Shown: positions 44,948-53,645, counted from the stretch's first letter. The stretch is DNA of 64,000 nt from Streptomyces iranensis (GCF_017874715.1 NZ_JAGGLR010000006.1:248001-312000), one strand, 5' to 3'. Numbers and translations are program-made. The notes: generated by a model from the sequence alone, not told the origin.

Positions 44948-45343
44948 TCACAGGAACCACACCTGTTCGTAGGAGGGCCAGCGGGCCGCGAGGTCGTCGC
45001 CCCCGATGACGCATACGCCGGGCAGCAGCCGCTCGGCGGCGGTGCGGCCGAGCGCGGCCAGACCGTCCTCCTCGACCAGCACGGTCACCCCGGCGGCCAG
45101 CAGCTTCGCCACGGAGGTGGGCGGATCGGGCAGGGTGTCCAGGGTGCGGCCGCCGAGGCGCAGCGCGGGCCGGGGGCCGGTGTCGAGGGCGTAGCCGGCG
45201 GCGGGGCCGCGCAGCGCCAGATCGCAGCCGCCGCTCTGCCGGTGCAGATCGGGCACGCAGTACAGCACGTCGGCGTACTGGGTCTCGACCGAGCCCCGGT
45301 ACGCCTTCTCCACGATCAGCAGCCAGCGCGCCTGGTCGCCCAT
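44948..45343 (-). CDS. DsrE-family small protein (third of trio)
   Basis: The 131-residue protein fits the DsrE/DsrH superfamily of small alpha/beta sulfur-relay proteins. VEKAYRGSVETQYADVLYCV begins the fold, LALRGPAAGYAL is the central strand, and VTVLVEEDGLAALG is typical. Cysteines are at 29, 40 and 111. It follows the 135-residue protein by 3 nt. In DsrEFH or TusBCD systems three such proteins form a hexameric sulfur carrier. Why a polyketide operon holds a trio is unknown. Confidence 0.68.
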   Translation of the reverse strand: MGDQARWLLIVEKAYRGSVETQYADVLYCVPDLHRQSGGCDLALRGPAAGYALDTGPRPALRLGGRTLDTLPDPPTSVAKLLAAGVTVLVEEDGLAALGRTAAERLLPGVCVIGGDDLAARWPSYEQVWFL

Positions 45344-45346
45344 GGC

Positions 45347-45754
45347 TCAGCACACCCCCATGAGCAGGCTCTTGTCCGCCGCGTTCACATGCTCGGCGAA
45401 GACGAACGGCGCCCGCGTGCGGACCTGCGGGATCTGGTCGGCGGCGCCGCGCTCCGCGGCGCAGAACCGGCACACGTACCAGTACAGCCGGTCGGGGTGA
45501 TCCTCGATCAGCTCGCGGACGATTCGGGCGGTGGAGGGGTGCTCGCGCCCCAGGTCGGTGTAGTCGCGGGGTTTGGTGTCGCCGAGGGCCGCGCCGGTCA
45601 GCCGGGTGGCGTCGCCGCAGGTCCAGATCTGCACCCGGGCGCCCCGGCGCAGCAGCGCGGCCGCCAGCCGCAGCGCCGAGGTGACCAGGTCGGTCTGGTG
45701 GGGTGCGCCGAAGAGGTTGAGCAGCACATCGGTACGGGGGACGGGCCTGGGCAT
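45347..45754 (-). CDS. DsrE-family small protein with CxxC (second of trio)
   Basis: The 135-residue protein shows a DsrE fold: DVLLNLFGAPHQTDLVTSAL, VQIWTCGDATRLTG, then YVCRFCAAERGA, which matches the CxxCAxxRG motif common in DsrE relatives (Cys95, Cys98, plus Cys46). The CxxC makes it the best candidate of the trio for persulfide or redox chemistry. Its start overlaps the previous stop as TGATG. Confidence 0.68.
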   Translation of the reverse strand: MPRPVPRTDVLLNLFGAPHQTDLVTSALRLAAALLRRGARVQIWTCGDATRLTGAALGDTKPRDYTDLGREHPSTARIVRELIEDHPDRLYWYVCRFCAAERGAADQIPQVRTRAPFVFAEHVNAADKSLLMGVC

Positions 45755-46080
45755 CAGTGCCACACCGCCCTGATCCGCGGCTCCAGCAGCTTGGCGGCCA
45801 CGTCGTCCATCTCCACCAGCCGCGCCCGGGGCGTCAGATCGTCGGCGGGCAGGGCGCGCTGGGCAGCGGAGAAGGCGTCCACCCACAGCTCGCCGCCGTC
45901 GCTCAGGAACGTCTCGATGCCCGGGGCGGTGCCGGGGACGGCGGCGGTCACGCCGTTCTCCACGAGGAACAGCACCACCTGGTGGCCGTCCCTGGCCAGC
46001 CGCGCGGCATCGCCGAGGAACCGCTCACAGGCGGGTCCGGTCTGCGGCCCGCCGCTCTCGATCAGCAGATGGGCCGTCAT
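45754..46080 (-). CDS. DsrE-family small protein (first of trio)
   Basis: The 108-residue protein has the DsrE core: LLIESGGPQTGPACERFLGD, HQVVLFLVENGVTAAVPG, and a helix ending LWVDAFSAAQRAL. It has a single cysteine, Cys18, not in the position used by TusD/DsrE for persulfide transfer, so it may be a structural subunit. It is coupled by ATGA overlap with the enoyl reductase gene upstream. Confidence 0.65.
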   Translation of the reverse strand: MTAHLLIESGGPQTGPACERFLGDAARLARDGHQVVLFLVENGVTAAVPGTAPGIETFLSDGGELWVDAFSAAQRALPADDLTPRARLVEMDDVAAKLLEPRIRAVWH

Positions 46081-46868
46081 GTCAGCAGCTCACCGCCGTC
46101 CACGCCGATCACATTGCCGGTGATCCAGGAGGAGTCGGTGCGCGAGAGCAGCGATACCGCCTCGGCGACGTCCTCGGGCCGGGTCAGCCGCCGGTGCGGA
46201 TTGAGATCCCGGGCGTAGGCGGCGAGCCGGTCGCTGCCGGGGATGCGCTCCATGGACGGGGTCGGGGTGACCCCGGCGCGCAGCGCGTTGACGGCGATGC
46301 CGGAGGGGGCGAGCTCCAGGGCGAGCTGCCGCACATGGGACTCCAGGGCGGCCTTGGCGGCGGAGACGGCGCCGTAGTGGGGCATCACCCTGGCGCCCCC
46401 GGCGCTGGTCATCGCGTACACCTTGGCGCCCTGGCGCAGCAGCCCCGCGGTGAACAGGTCCTGGGTCCAGTAGACGAGCGAATGCGCCATCACGTCGAGC
46501 GTCATGTTCATCTGGCGGGCGGTCAGGCTGTCCTCGCCCTCGGCGCCGACGTACGGCAGCAGGGTGCCGAAGGCGAGGGAGTGCACCACGATCCGGATGC
46601 CCGTGCCGCCGGTCAGCTCCTCGAACCGGGGCAGCAGCTCCTCGCGGGTGCGGGCGGAGGCGGCGTTGGCGTTGAAGAAGTGGGCCTCGACGCCGTGGCC
46701 GCGCATCTCCTCCCGGGCGACGGCGGCCTTCTCCTGGCCGTCGGTGGTGTCGAAGTGGACGCCGAGGATGTGGACACCCTCGCGGGCCAGTTCATGGGCG
46801 ATGGCCAGGCCCATACCGCTGGAGGCGCCCAGCACCAGGCACCAGGAACCTTCGAGTCGGGTGATCAT
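46077..46868 (-). CDS. Enoyl-ACP reductase-like SDR (FabL type)
   Basis: The 263-residue SDR has VLGASSGMGLAIA at the nucleotide site. Its catalytic pair is spaced Tyr165-x6-Lys172 (YGAVSAAK), the spacing of enoyl reductases FabI/FabL rather than ketoreductases. ALESHVRQLALELAPSGIAV and VDGGELLT match FabL. An enoyl reductase inside the operon implies that at least one extension cycle is fully reduced, making a partly saturated chain. ATG 46868 overlaps the CLF-like gene stop by four bases. Confidence 0.85.
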   Translation of the reverse strand: MITRLEGSWCLVLGASSGMGLAIAHELAREGVHILGVHFDTTDGQEKAAVAREEMRGHGVEAHFFNANAASARTREELLPRFEELTGGTGIRIVVHSLAFGTLLPYVGAEGEDSLTARQMNMTLDVMAHSLVYWTQDLFTAGLLRQGAKVYAMTSAGGARVMPHYGAVSAAKAALESHVRQLALELAPSGIAVNALRAGVTPTPSMERIPGSDRLAAYARDLNPHRRLTRPEDVAEAVSLLSRTDSSWITGNVIGVDGGELLT

Positions 46869-47902
46869 CGGTCGCTCGCCCTCCGTCGTCCGCTCATGGG
46901 CTGCTCGCCCCCGTCGCTCGCTTCGGTCCCGGAGAGTTCGTCCAGCTGGGCGCCCGGGGTCACCAGGCAGACGGCGGCGTTCCCCTCGGCCGCCGCGGTG
47001 ACCACGGCGTGGGGGTGGCCCTCCGGCGCGGCGAGGGCGGCGGCCACCCGCGCCACCGGCTCCAGGGCGCCCGCGCCCGCCGGGACCCACTCGGGCTTCC
47101 CCGCCAGGGCCCGCCCGCCCAGCGCCTTCTCGTCCAGCGCCGCCGCCATGGCCTCGCCGACCGGGGAGCCGTCGAGGACGGCGGTGACGGCCAGGGGCCG
47201 GTCCGGCCGGTGGCCGAGGGCGTCCAGCGCGTCCCGCAGCAGCGCCGCGGCCCGCTCGGCTCCCTCGGCGGAGGCGGCCACCTTCGGCGGCAGGAAGAAC
47301 GAGCGGACGCCCACCCGCCCCAGCGCCGCCACCCCCCGGCTCCGGGCGGCCGGTTCGGGCTCCAGGACCAGCGCGACGGCTCCGGCCTCCGAGGTGTCCG
47401 CCCCCGGTTCGACCTCGGGCAGCGCCTCCTCGGTGGCCCCGGCCAGCAGCCGCCGGGCCCGGCCGGTGGCGAGGGCGCGCTGGCCGGTCTGGAGCGCCTC
47501 CAGGCCCGCGATCCGGGGGCTGGTGAAGGTGAGGTTGAAGCCCTTGAGGTCGTGTTCGGTGGCCAGTCGGCTGCCGAAGAGGTTGATGGAGAAGTAGGGC
47601 GCGGTGACCGGGGACAGATCGCCCGCCCCGGTGGCGGTGACCGTACGGTCCATCGTGTGGTGCAGGGCGACGGCCGCGCTGTTGGTGCCCACCGCGGCGC
47701 CCCGCTCCTCGGGCCCGACCGCCTCCAGGGCGTCCGGGCCCGCCTGGGCCAGCGCGCGCTTGGCCGCGGCGAGGAAGTACTGGGAGGCGGCGGGCAGGTA
47801 CTTGTAGCCGTGCCTGCCGAGCGCCGTACGGAAGTCGAAGCCGTCCGCGCCCACGGTGCCGATGCCCGTCACCACCAGGCCGACGGCCGGTTCGTTACTC
47901 AC
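46865..47902 (-). CDS. KS-like chain-length-factor type protein (Cys to Arg)
   Basis: The 345-residue KS-fold protein has VVTGIGTVGADGF at the start. The nucleophile stretch reads FTSPRIAGLEALQTG, so Arg130 replaces cysteine, and no HGTGT motif is present. It is shorter than true KSs and should act as a CLF for the adjacent active KS (47899-49143), with which it shares a GTGA overlap. GTG 47902 is the start indicated by that overlap. Confidence 0.85.
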   Translation of the reverse strand: MSNEPAVGLVVTGIGTVGADGFDFRTALGRHGYKYLPAASQYFLAAAKRALAQAGPDALEAVGPEERGAAVGTNSAAVALHHTMDRTVTATGAGDLSPVTAPYFSINLFGSRLATEHDLKGFNLTFTSPRIAGLEALQTGQRALATGRARRLLAGATEEALPEVEPGADTSEAGAVALVLEPEPAARSRGVAALGRVGVRSFFLPPKVAASAEGAERAAALLRDALDALGHRPDRPLAVTAVLDGSPVGEAMAAALDEKALGGRALAGKPEWVPAGAGALEPVARVAAALAAPEGHPHAVVTAAAEGNAAVCLVTPGAQLDELSGTEASDGGEQPMSGRRRASDR

Positions 47903-49143
47903 GCGGCGGCCTCCCCGAAGACCAGCGAGATGTTGTTGCCCCCGAAGGCATAGGCGTTGACCAGGCCGTACGCCCCGGTCATAGGCGCCGAGCCGGATGG
48001 CAGCTGCACCGCGCACTCCGGGTCCTGCTCGCCGACCGGCACGTTCGGCGGCAGCGTCCTGTGGTGCAGCATCAAGCTGGCGGCCAGCGCGGCGAAGGCG
48101 CCCGCCGCACCGCCGGTGTGCCCGATGAGCGCCTTGACGCTGTAGAGGGGCGTACGGGGGGTCAGCGCGTCCAGCACCCGGCTCTCCACCACGTCGTTGA
48201 GCTCGGTGCCGGTGCCGTGCGGGATCACGAACCCCAGCCCGCCGGAGCCGGATTCGGCCCCGGACCCGGCCCCCGCCTCCCGGAGCGCCTCGCGCATCGC
48301 GCGCTCGATCTGCTCACCGGAGGGCTCGGGGGCGGTCGCGTGGTAGGCGTCGCAGCTCCAGCCGGCGCCCGCCAGACGCCCGTAGACGGTGCGCGCGCCG
48401 CGCGCGCGGGCGTGCGTGGCGGACTCCAGGACGAGCACGGCGGCACCCTCGCCGAAGACGGTGCCCCGCCGTTCGGCGGCGAACGGGCGGCAGCGCTCGG
48501 GGTCGATGGCGCCCAGCCGGTTGAAGCAGGCCAGCGCAACGCGGGAGTACGCCTCGGCGCCGCCCGCGATGACCACGTCGGCCTCGCCGGAGCGGATCAG
48601 GTCAGCGCCCACCGAGAGCGCGTAGCCGCTGGCGGCGCACGCGTTGCTGACGCAGGTGTTGACGCCCTGGGCGCCGAACCACCCGCCGACCACCGAGGCC
48701 AGCGGGAAGGGCGGCGCCCAGCGGCCGGACGCGGGTGCCTCGCCGGTCCACCAGCCCTCGTGCAGATCCGTGTCGCCCATACCGGTGCTGAGGGCGACGG
48801 CCACCCGGCGCGGATCGAGGCCCTTGGCCTCCGGCCTCCCGCCCGGCCCCGGCAGCTCGGCCGGCCCCGGCAGCGCGGCCAGCCCCGCGTCGGCGACCGC
48901 CTCGCGCGCCGCCGCGAGCGCGAACCGCGAGCCGCGCCCCAGCGGCAGGCCGTCCTGCTCCTCGGGCCCGTCCGGAAGGTCGGCCTCCGGCACCAGGTAC
49001 ATCAGTGGACGGTCCATGTGGGCGAGCGGATCGGGGACCCGCGTCGGCGCGGTGTCCGCCTTGTGCATCCCGCGCCAGAAGGCGCCTGTGCCCGCTCCCA
49101 GCGGGGACAGCGCGCCGAGGCCGGTGACCAGTACGTCGTCCAT
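47899..49143 (-). CDS. Beta-ketoacyl synthase, catalytically complete
   Basis: The 414-residue KS has Cys169 in VSNACAASGYAL, His309 in IPHGTGTELND and His342 in IGHTGGAAGA, the full decarboxylative Claisen triad. It is followed by the CLF-like gene 46865-47902 with a 4-base overlap, so the two probably form a heterodimer. GTFGEGAA-like and NAYAFGGNNISLVFG motifs are normal. A glycine/serine-rich insertion (GAGSGAESGSGG, about 291-302) is unusual. Confidence 0.92.
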   Translation of the reverse strand: MDDVLVTGLGALSPLGAGTGAFWRGMHKADTAPTRVPDPLAHMDRPLMYLVPEADLPDGPEEQDGLPLGRGSRFALAAAREAVADAGLAALPGPAELPGPGGRPEAKGLDPRRVAVALSTGMGDTDLHEGWWTGEAPASGRWAPPFPLASVVGGWFGAQGVNTCVSNACAASGYALSVGADLIRSGEADVVIAGGAEAYSRVALACFNRLGAIDPERCRPFAAERRGTVFGEGAAVLVLESATHARARGARTVYGRLAGAGWSCDAYHATAPEPSGEQIERAMREALREAGAGSGAESGSGGLGFVIPHGTGTELNDVVESRVLDALTPRTPLYSVKALIGHTGGAAGAFAALAASLMLHHRTLPPNVPVGEQDPECAVQLPSGSAPMTGAYGLVNAYAFGGNNISLVFGEAAA

Positions 49144-50135
49144 CAGGTGCCGCTCTGTTCCGCGCCGAGCGCGTCCAGCACCCGCCGGTCGAAGGGGACC
49201 AGCCGCCAGTCGCTGCGGTTGTCGATCACCGCGTAGCCGTGGGTGATCCGGCCGGTGGCGGTGAGGGTGAGCGCGCCGTCGCGGACCACGAAGCAGTCCA
49301 TCCGGGCGGTGTAGGTGAGGTCCTTGAAGATCTCCTCGACCGTGTAGACGGAGTAGAGGTCCTCCTCCATCACCGCCTCGTCGAGGACGCGCACCGAGGA
49401 CTGGGGGACGACCGGTATCCATTTGCGCTCGTCCAGCAGGGTCTTGATGGAGATGCCGCGGTCCAGGACGAAGCGGTCCTTGGCCTCCTCCAGCAGCCGC
49501 AGATAGCCGGACATCTGGAGCCGCTCGGTGAAGTGGCAGTAGGGGTAGGAGATGTTCCACTTCCAGGCGTGGGCGTTGCGGCCGTCGGTCAGCGACGCCA
49601 GGACGGCGGCCTCGTCCCCGTCCGGCATCTGCACCCGGATCGGCGCGAGTTCGCCCGTACGCGCCTCGGCCCCCAGCCGGTCCACCACGAAGGGCACGAA
49701 TTCGGCCGGGGGTTCGCCGACCTCCGGCAGATAGGTGTCGGCGCGCAGCGAGACCCGCACCTTGGCGGCCACGGCCTTGAGGACCGAGCCGTCGCGCTCC
49801 ACGCGGAGGGTCACCCGGAAGCCGAGGGTGCGGTCGTCGTCCTGGGTGTCCGGCACCACCTCGGCCTCGGCCATGTCGTCCATGTGGAAGGCGTGCAGGA
49901 TGCGGGTCTCCAGGGCGACGATGTCCAGCCCGAGACCGTGCTCCTCGTACAGCCGCCGGGCGGGCGCGCCGGAGTCCGCGAAGTGCACCAGCACGGCCTC
50001 CTCGACGAGGTAGTTGACGTGTTTGAAGCCGATCCAGGTGCAGATGTTCGACCCCTCGTAGCGCGGGCGCAGCCGGACGGTGGTGACGTCCGTCAGCAGG
50101 GCTTTGGTCGACATCGGCGGGGCGGCGGCGGTCAT
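49143..50135 (-). CDS. Tandem hot-dog protein, thioesterase-like
   Basis: The 330-residue protein appears to hold two hot-dog domains. The first has GFKHVNYLVEEAVLVHFADSG (near 36-56) split around a 4HBT-type helix. The second has MSGYLRLLEEAKDRFVLDRG (near 215-234). Both resemble 4-hydroxybenzoyl-CoA thioesterases more than dehydratases, since no FabZ His/Glu motif is seen. It could release the chain or act as an unusual dehydratase. It is coupled to neighbours on both sides (ATGA upstream, TGATG downstream). I could not assign a function with confidence. Confidence 0.7.
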   Translation of the reverse strand: MTAAAPPMSTKALLTDVTTVRLRPRYEGSNICTWIGFKHVNYLVEEAVLVHFADSGAPARRLYEEHGLGLDIVALETRILHAFHMDDMAEAEVVPDTQDDDRTLGFRVTLRVERDGSVLKAVAAKVRVSLRADTYLPEVGEPPAEFVPFVVDRLGAEARTGELAPIRVQMPDGDEAAVLASLTDGRNAHAWKWNISYPYCHFTERLQMSGYLRLLEEAKDRFVLDRGISIKTLLDERKWIPVVPQSSVRVLDEAVMEEDLYSVYTVEEIFKDLTYTARMDCFVVRDGALTLTATGRITHGYAVIDNRSDWRLVPFDRRVLDALGAEQSGT

Positions 50136-51265
50136 CGGGAACACTCCATGGAGATAAGGGCGGCACGTGCGGGGTGCGGGGCGCACCGGTCGGGCGCGGG
50201 GCGCAGCAGCAGTCCGGCCACGGCGTCCGCGGTGTCGTCCCCGCTGGTGATCAGCGCCTGGCGGAACGCGGGCGCCGGGCCCGGCGCGGCCCCGGGACCG
50301 GCGGCCTCGAAGGCGGCGCTCCCGGTTCCCGCTCCCGGCCCAGTTCCGGCTCCGGTCCCGGCGCGGGCCAGCCAGCCGACGGCCGCCGCGCACTGGAGCA
50401 CCCCGAGGGCCCCGGAGGCCCGGCCCACCGCACCGGTGACGTCGTAGCGCGGCACGGCCCCCGGCACCGGTACGGCCCCGGCAAGCCCCTCGGCGTAACG
50501 CTCGGGGGTGAACCAGACGCCGGGGGCGGCACCGTCGGGCAGCAGGGCCTCGACGCAGCCGCCGAGCCCGGCCCGTCGTTCGTACGGCCCGAGGACGGCG
50601 ACGGCCCGCGCCCCCCGGGCCCCGGCCCAGCGCGCGCCCTCGACGACGACGGCGGCGGCGCCGTCCAGCAGCTCACCGGCGGACCGGCCGAGCAGATCCT
50701 CCACGACCGCGTTGTGCGTCTCCACGCCGATCACCACCGCGCGCCGCACCCGGCCCGCCGCGACCAGCGCGGCGCCCCAGTGCACGGCGTCCAGGCCGGA
50801 GGTCGCCCCGTTGCACAGCATCAGATTGGGGCCGCGCAGCCCGTGGCGGATGGCCACCCAGGAGGCGATCACATTGCTGGAGGCGTTCGGCAGGCTCATG
50901 GGGCTGAGGTCCAAGGCCGACCGTTCGGCGATGGCGGCGGCGGTGAGGCAGGCGGTGTCGAGGTTGCCCAGGTTGGAGCTGGCGACCACGCCGACGGTGT
51001 CGCCGGGCACGGTCACCTCCTCGCCGTCGGAGGGGATCAGGTCCGCGTTCCGCAGCGCCTCCAGCGCGGCGCACAGCGCCAGCCGGGTCGCCCGGTCCTT
51101 GTAGCGGTGGCCCCGGCGGCCGATCCGGGCGCCGGTGTCGAACGGTTCGGGGGCGGGCCCGGTGACGGGGCAGGCGGTGCGGCGCAGCAGCGCCTCGGGG
51201 GTGCCGACACCGGGGAGGGCCAGGCCGACGCCGGTGACGACGACTTCGCCGGGGCCATGCGTCAT
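50132..51265 (-). CDS. KS-like chain-length-factor type protein (Cys to Ala)
   Basis: The 377-residue KS-fold protein has HGLRGPNLMLCNGATSGLDA. Alignment of GATSGLDA to the KS motif GCTSGLDA puts Ala154 in place of the nucleophile. The HGTGT and GHTxG histidines are absent. It pairs by ATGA overlap with the active KS at 51262-52407. Its C-terminal third contains a glycine/alanine/threonine repeat (GTGAGTGPGAGTGS). Likely role: CLF partner that sets chain length. Confidence 0.87.
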   Translation of the reverse strand: MTHGPGEVVVTGVGLALPGVGTPEALLRRTACPVTGPAPEPFDTGARIGRRGHRYKDRATRLALCAALEALRNADLIPSDGEEVTVPGDTVGVVASSNLGNLDTACLTAAAIAERSALDLSPMSLPNASSNVIASWVAIRHGLRGPNLMLCNGATSGLDAVHWGAALVAAGRVRRAVVIGVETHNAVVEDLLGRSAGELLDGAAAVVVEGARWAGARGARAVAVLGPYERRAGLGGCVEALLPDGAAPGVWFTPERYAEGLAGAVPVPGAVPRYDVTGAVGRASGALGVLQCAAAVGWLARAGTGAGTGPGAGTGSAAFEAAGPGAAPGPAPAFRQALITSGDDTADAVAGLLLRPAPDRCAPHPARAALISMECSR

Positions 51266-52407
51266 CGGCCGGCCCTCTCGACGATGGCGACCGCGTTGAC
51301 CCCGCCGAAGCCGAACGCGTCGATCTGCGCGACCCGCAGATCCCCGTCCTCCCGCGCCTCCTCCCGGACGAAGCGGAACGCCTCGGCCTCGGGCAGCGGT
51401 TCGGCCAGGCCCAGGGTGGGCGGCACCCGGCCGGAGGCCAGGGATTCCAGCGCGACGATGAGGCTGAGCAGCCCGGAGCCGCCCGAGGTGTGGCCGGTCA
51501 TGCACTTTATGGCGGTCATCAGGGGCCCGCTGACCTCGCGGCCGAAGACCTCGGCGATGGCGGCCGCCTCGGCGGCGTCGTTCAGCTGGGTGCCGGTCCC
51601 GTGCAGCAGCACCAGGTCGATGTCGCCCGGTTTGACGCCCGCCCGCCACTGCGCCTCGTGCACCGCCCGCGCGATGCCCTGGGGGTCGGGGGCGGTCACA
51701 TGGGTCGCGTCGCAGTTCATGCTGACGGCGCGCACCCGGCCGAGCGCGCGGGTCTCCGCGCCGGGCTCCTCCCGGCGCAGCACCACGGCGGCCGCGCCGT
51801 CGCCCATGAGCACCCCGCGGCGGTCCCGGTCGAACGGCCGGAGGCGGTCGGGGGGTTCGCCGTTGACGCGGTCCAGCAGCCCGTACATCGACTCGGTGAG
51901 AGTGTCGACTCCGGCCACCACGACGGTGTCCTCGGCGCCGGTGGTCAGCAGGTCGGCGGCGAGTGCGAGCGCGTAGAGGGAGGCCGAGCAGGCCCCGGAG
52001 AAGGTGTGGGTGCGGACCGCGCCGAAACGTGTCCGCAGTGCGGTGCCGAAGTGCAGCCGGCCGATGTCGAAGGGGGTGCCGTCGCGCCAGGCGAGCTCGG
52101 CCGAGCGCAGCTCCCGCAGCCCGGTGCCGACGAGGACCGGTACGTCGCTCAGGTCCTCGCCGAGCCCCGCCTGGGCCGCGGCCTCGCCGACCGCGCGCAG
52201 CAGCCAGTCGGTGGCGCGGCCCGGGAGGTCGGTGCCGGGCGCGGGACGGTCGTCGATCTCGTAGGCGTGGCGGGTCCGGTACCGCTCCCGGTCGAAGCCG
52301 CGCAGCTCGCCGAGTCCGCTGGTGCCCGCGCACAGGGCCCGGAAGACCTCGTCGACGCCCTCGCCCACGCTCGCCACCGCGCCCGCGCCCGTCACCAGCT
52401 GACTCAT
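51262..52407 (-). CDS. Beta-ketoacyl synthase, catalytically complete
   Basis: The 381-residue KS keeps Cys140 in TFSGACSASLYAL, His269 in LLHGTGTQLND and His306 in MTGHTSGGSG. Its N-terminal part is shorter and more divergent than the KSs on either side. ATG 52407 overlaps the upstream KS stop, and its own stop overlaps the CLF-like gene at 51265, so this is the second KS/CLF pair of the operon. Confidence 0.92.
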   Translation of the reverse strand: MSQLVTGAGAVASVGEGVDEVFRALCAGTSGLGELRGFDRERYRTRHAYEIDDRPAPGTDLPGRATDWLLRAVGEAAAQAGLGEDLSDVPVLVGTGLRELRSAELAWRDGTPFDIGRLHFGTALRTRFGAVRTHTFSGACSASLYALALAADLLTTGAEDTVVVAGVDTLTESMYGLLDRVNGEPPDRLRPFDRDRRGVLMGDGAAAVVLRREEPGAETRALGRVRAVSMNCDATHVTAPDPQGIARAVHEAQWRAGVKPGDIDLVLLHGTGTQLNDAAEAAAIAEVFGREVSGPLMTAIKCMTGHTSGGSGLLSLIVALESLASGRVPPTLGLAEPLPEAEAFRFVREEAREDGDLRVAQIDAFGFGGVNAVAIVERAGR

Positions 52408-53645
52408 GACCAGTCCGCTCGGGCCTTGCCGAAGATGACGACGGCGTTGTTGCCGCCGAATGCCAGCCCGTTGTTCTGGACCACCTTCAGGTCCGCTGCC
52501 ACGGCCTGGTTGGGCACACAGTCCAGACCGCACTCGGGGTCGGTGTGCTCATGGTTGATGGTCGGCGGGATGAAGCCCTCGGTGAGCGCGAGGGAGCAGG
52601 CGATCGAGGCCAGGGCCCCGGCGGCACCCATGGAATGGCCGATCATCGACTTGATGGAGACCGTGCGCGGCGGGGCGGCGTCCCCGAAGACCTGGCGGAT
52701 GGCGCGGGCCTCGGTGATGTCGTTGGCCTTGGTGCCGGTGCCGTGCGCGGAAATGAAGTCGACCTCGTCCGGCTTGACGCGGGCGTTGTCCAGGGCGAGC
52801 CGCATACAGCGGACCACGCTGTCCTGATTGGGGGCCACGGGGTGGTCCGCGTCGCAGTTGAGGCCGTAGCCGAGCACCTCGGCGTAGATACGGGCGCCGC
52901 GGGCCAGCGCCGACTCCAGGCTCTCCAGCACCAGGATGCCCGCGCCCTCGCCGGTCAGGATGCCCTTGCGGTCCTTGTCGAAGGGCTGACAGCGCTCGGG
53001 GGCGATGGTGCCCAGGCGGTAGAAGCCGGTGAAGGTCTTGCGGCACAGCGCGTCGGCCCCGCCGCACAGCGCCACGTCCACGTCCCCGCCGCGGATGGCG
53101 TCGTAGCCGTAGCCGACCGCGTAGTTCCCGGCGGCGCACGCGGTGGGGAGGGTGACCGCCTCGGCGCGGGTGAGGCCGAACTCCTGGGCGATCGCGCTCG
53201 AAAGCCGTCCGGCGGGCACCCGCCGGGCGACCGTGGGGTCCATCCGCTCGGGCCCCAGGTCCACTTCCTCCTCGACCAGATGGTCCAGGTCCCTGGACTC
53301 GCCGTCGGTCGTGCCGACGGAGATCAGACAGGGAACGTCGCACAGCGCGCTCTCCGGCTCGGGGAATCCGGCGTCGGCCACCGCCATACGGGCCGCCGCG
53401 ACCGAGAACCGGCTCGCCCGGCCGAGCGTCCGCACATCGAGATTTCGAATCCACCGGTCCGGCTCGAAATCCTTGACCTCACACGCCGTAGATCGGTCGA
53501 AGCCCTCCGTGTCGAACGCGGTGATGGGCCCCGCCGCGCTCTTCCCGGCGCGCAGTCCGGCGAGGAATTCCGCCGCGCCGATGCCGATGCCGGACACCGC
53601 TCCGAGGCCGGTGACAACGACCCTACGACCCGGCTCACCACGCAT
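52404..53645 (-). CDS. Beta-ketoacyl synthase (FabF-like), catalytically complete
   Basis: The 413-residue KS is the most FabF-like of the set: Cys170 in LPTACAAGNYAV, His301 in SAHGTGTKAND, His337 in IGHSMGAAGALAS. It follows the operon-leading ACP by 39 nt. Directly downstream is another KS rather than a CLF, so its partner may be the CLF-like protein at 43779-44897, or it may act as a homodimer, for example in priming. Confidence 0.93.
   Translation of the reverse strand: MRGEPGRRVVVTGLGAVSGIGIGAAEFLAGLRAGKSAAGPITAFDTEGFDRSTACEVKDFEPDRWIRNLDVRTLGRASRFSVAAARMAVADAGFPEPESALCDVPCLISVGTTDGESRDLDHLVEEEVDLGPERMDPTVARRVPAGRLSSAIAQEFGLTRAEAVTLPTACAAGNYAVGYGYDAIRGGDVDVALCGGADALCRKTFTGFYRLGTIAPERCQPFDKDRKGILTGEGAGILVLESLESALARGARIYAEVLGYGLNCDADHPVAPNQDSVVRCMRLALDNARVKPDEVDFISAHGTGTKANDITEARAIRQVFGDAAPPRTVSIKSMIGHSMGAAGALASIACSLALTEGFIPPTINHEHTDPECGLDCVPNQAVAADLKVVQNNGLAFGGNNAVVIFGKARADWS

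Noticed and set aside
44948..46080. A housekeeping TusBCD tRNA-thiolation set
   Set aside because: No TusA, TusE or MnmA gene is near, the proteins are coupled to PKS genes, and actinobacteria do not usually rely on TusBCD.
43779..53645. Nonactin/pamamycin-type macrodiolide cluster, which also has many KSs
   Set aside because: Those clusters carry several ketoreductases and acyl-CoA ligases for ester assembly. Here there is one ketoreductase, a dehydratase pair and a DsbA-fold isomerase. Not fully excluded.
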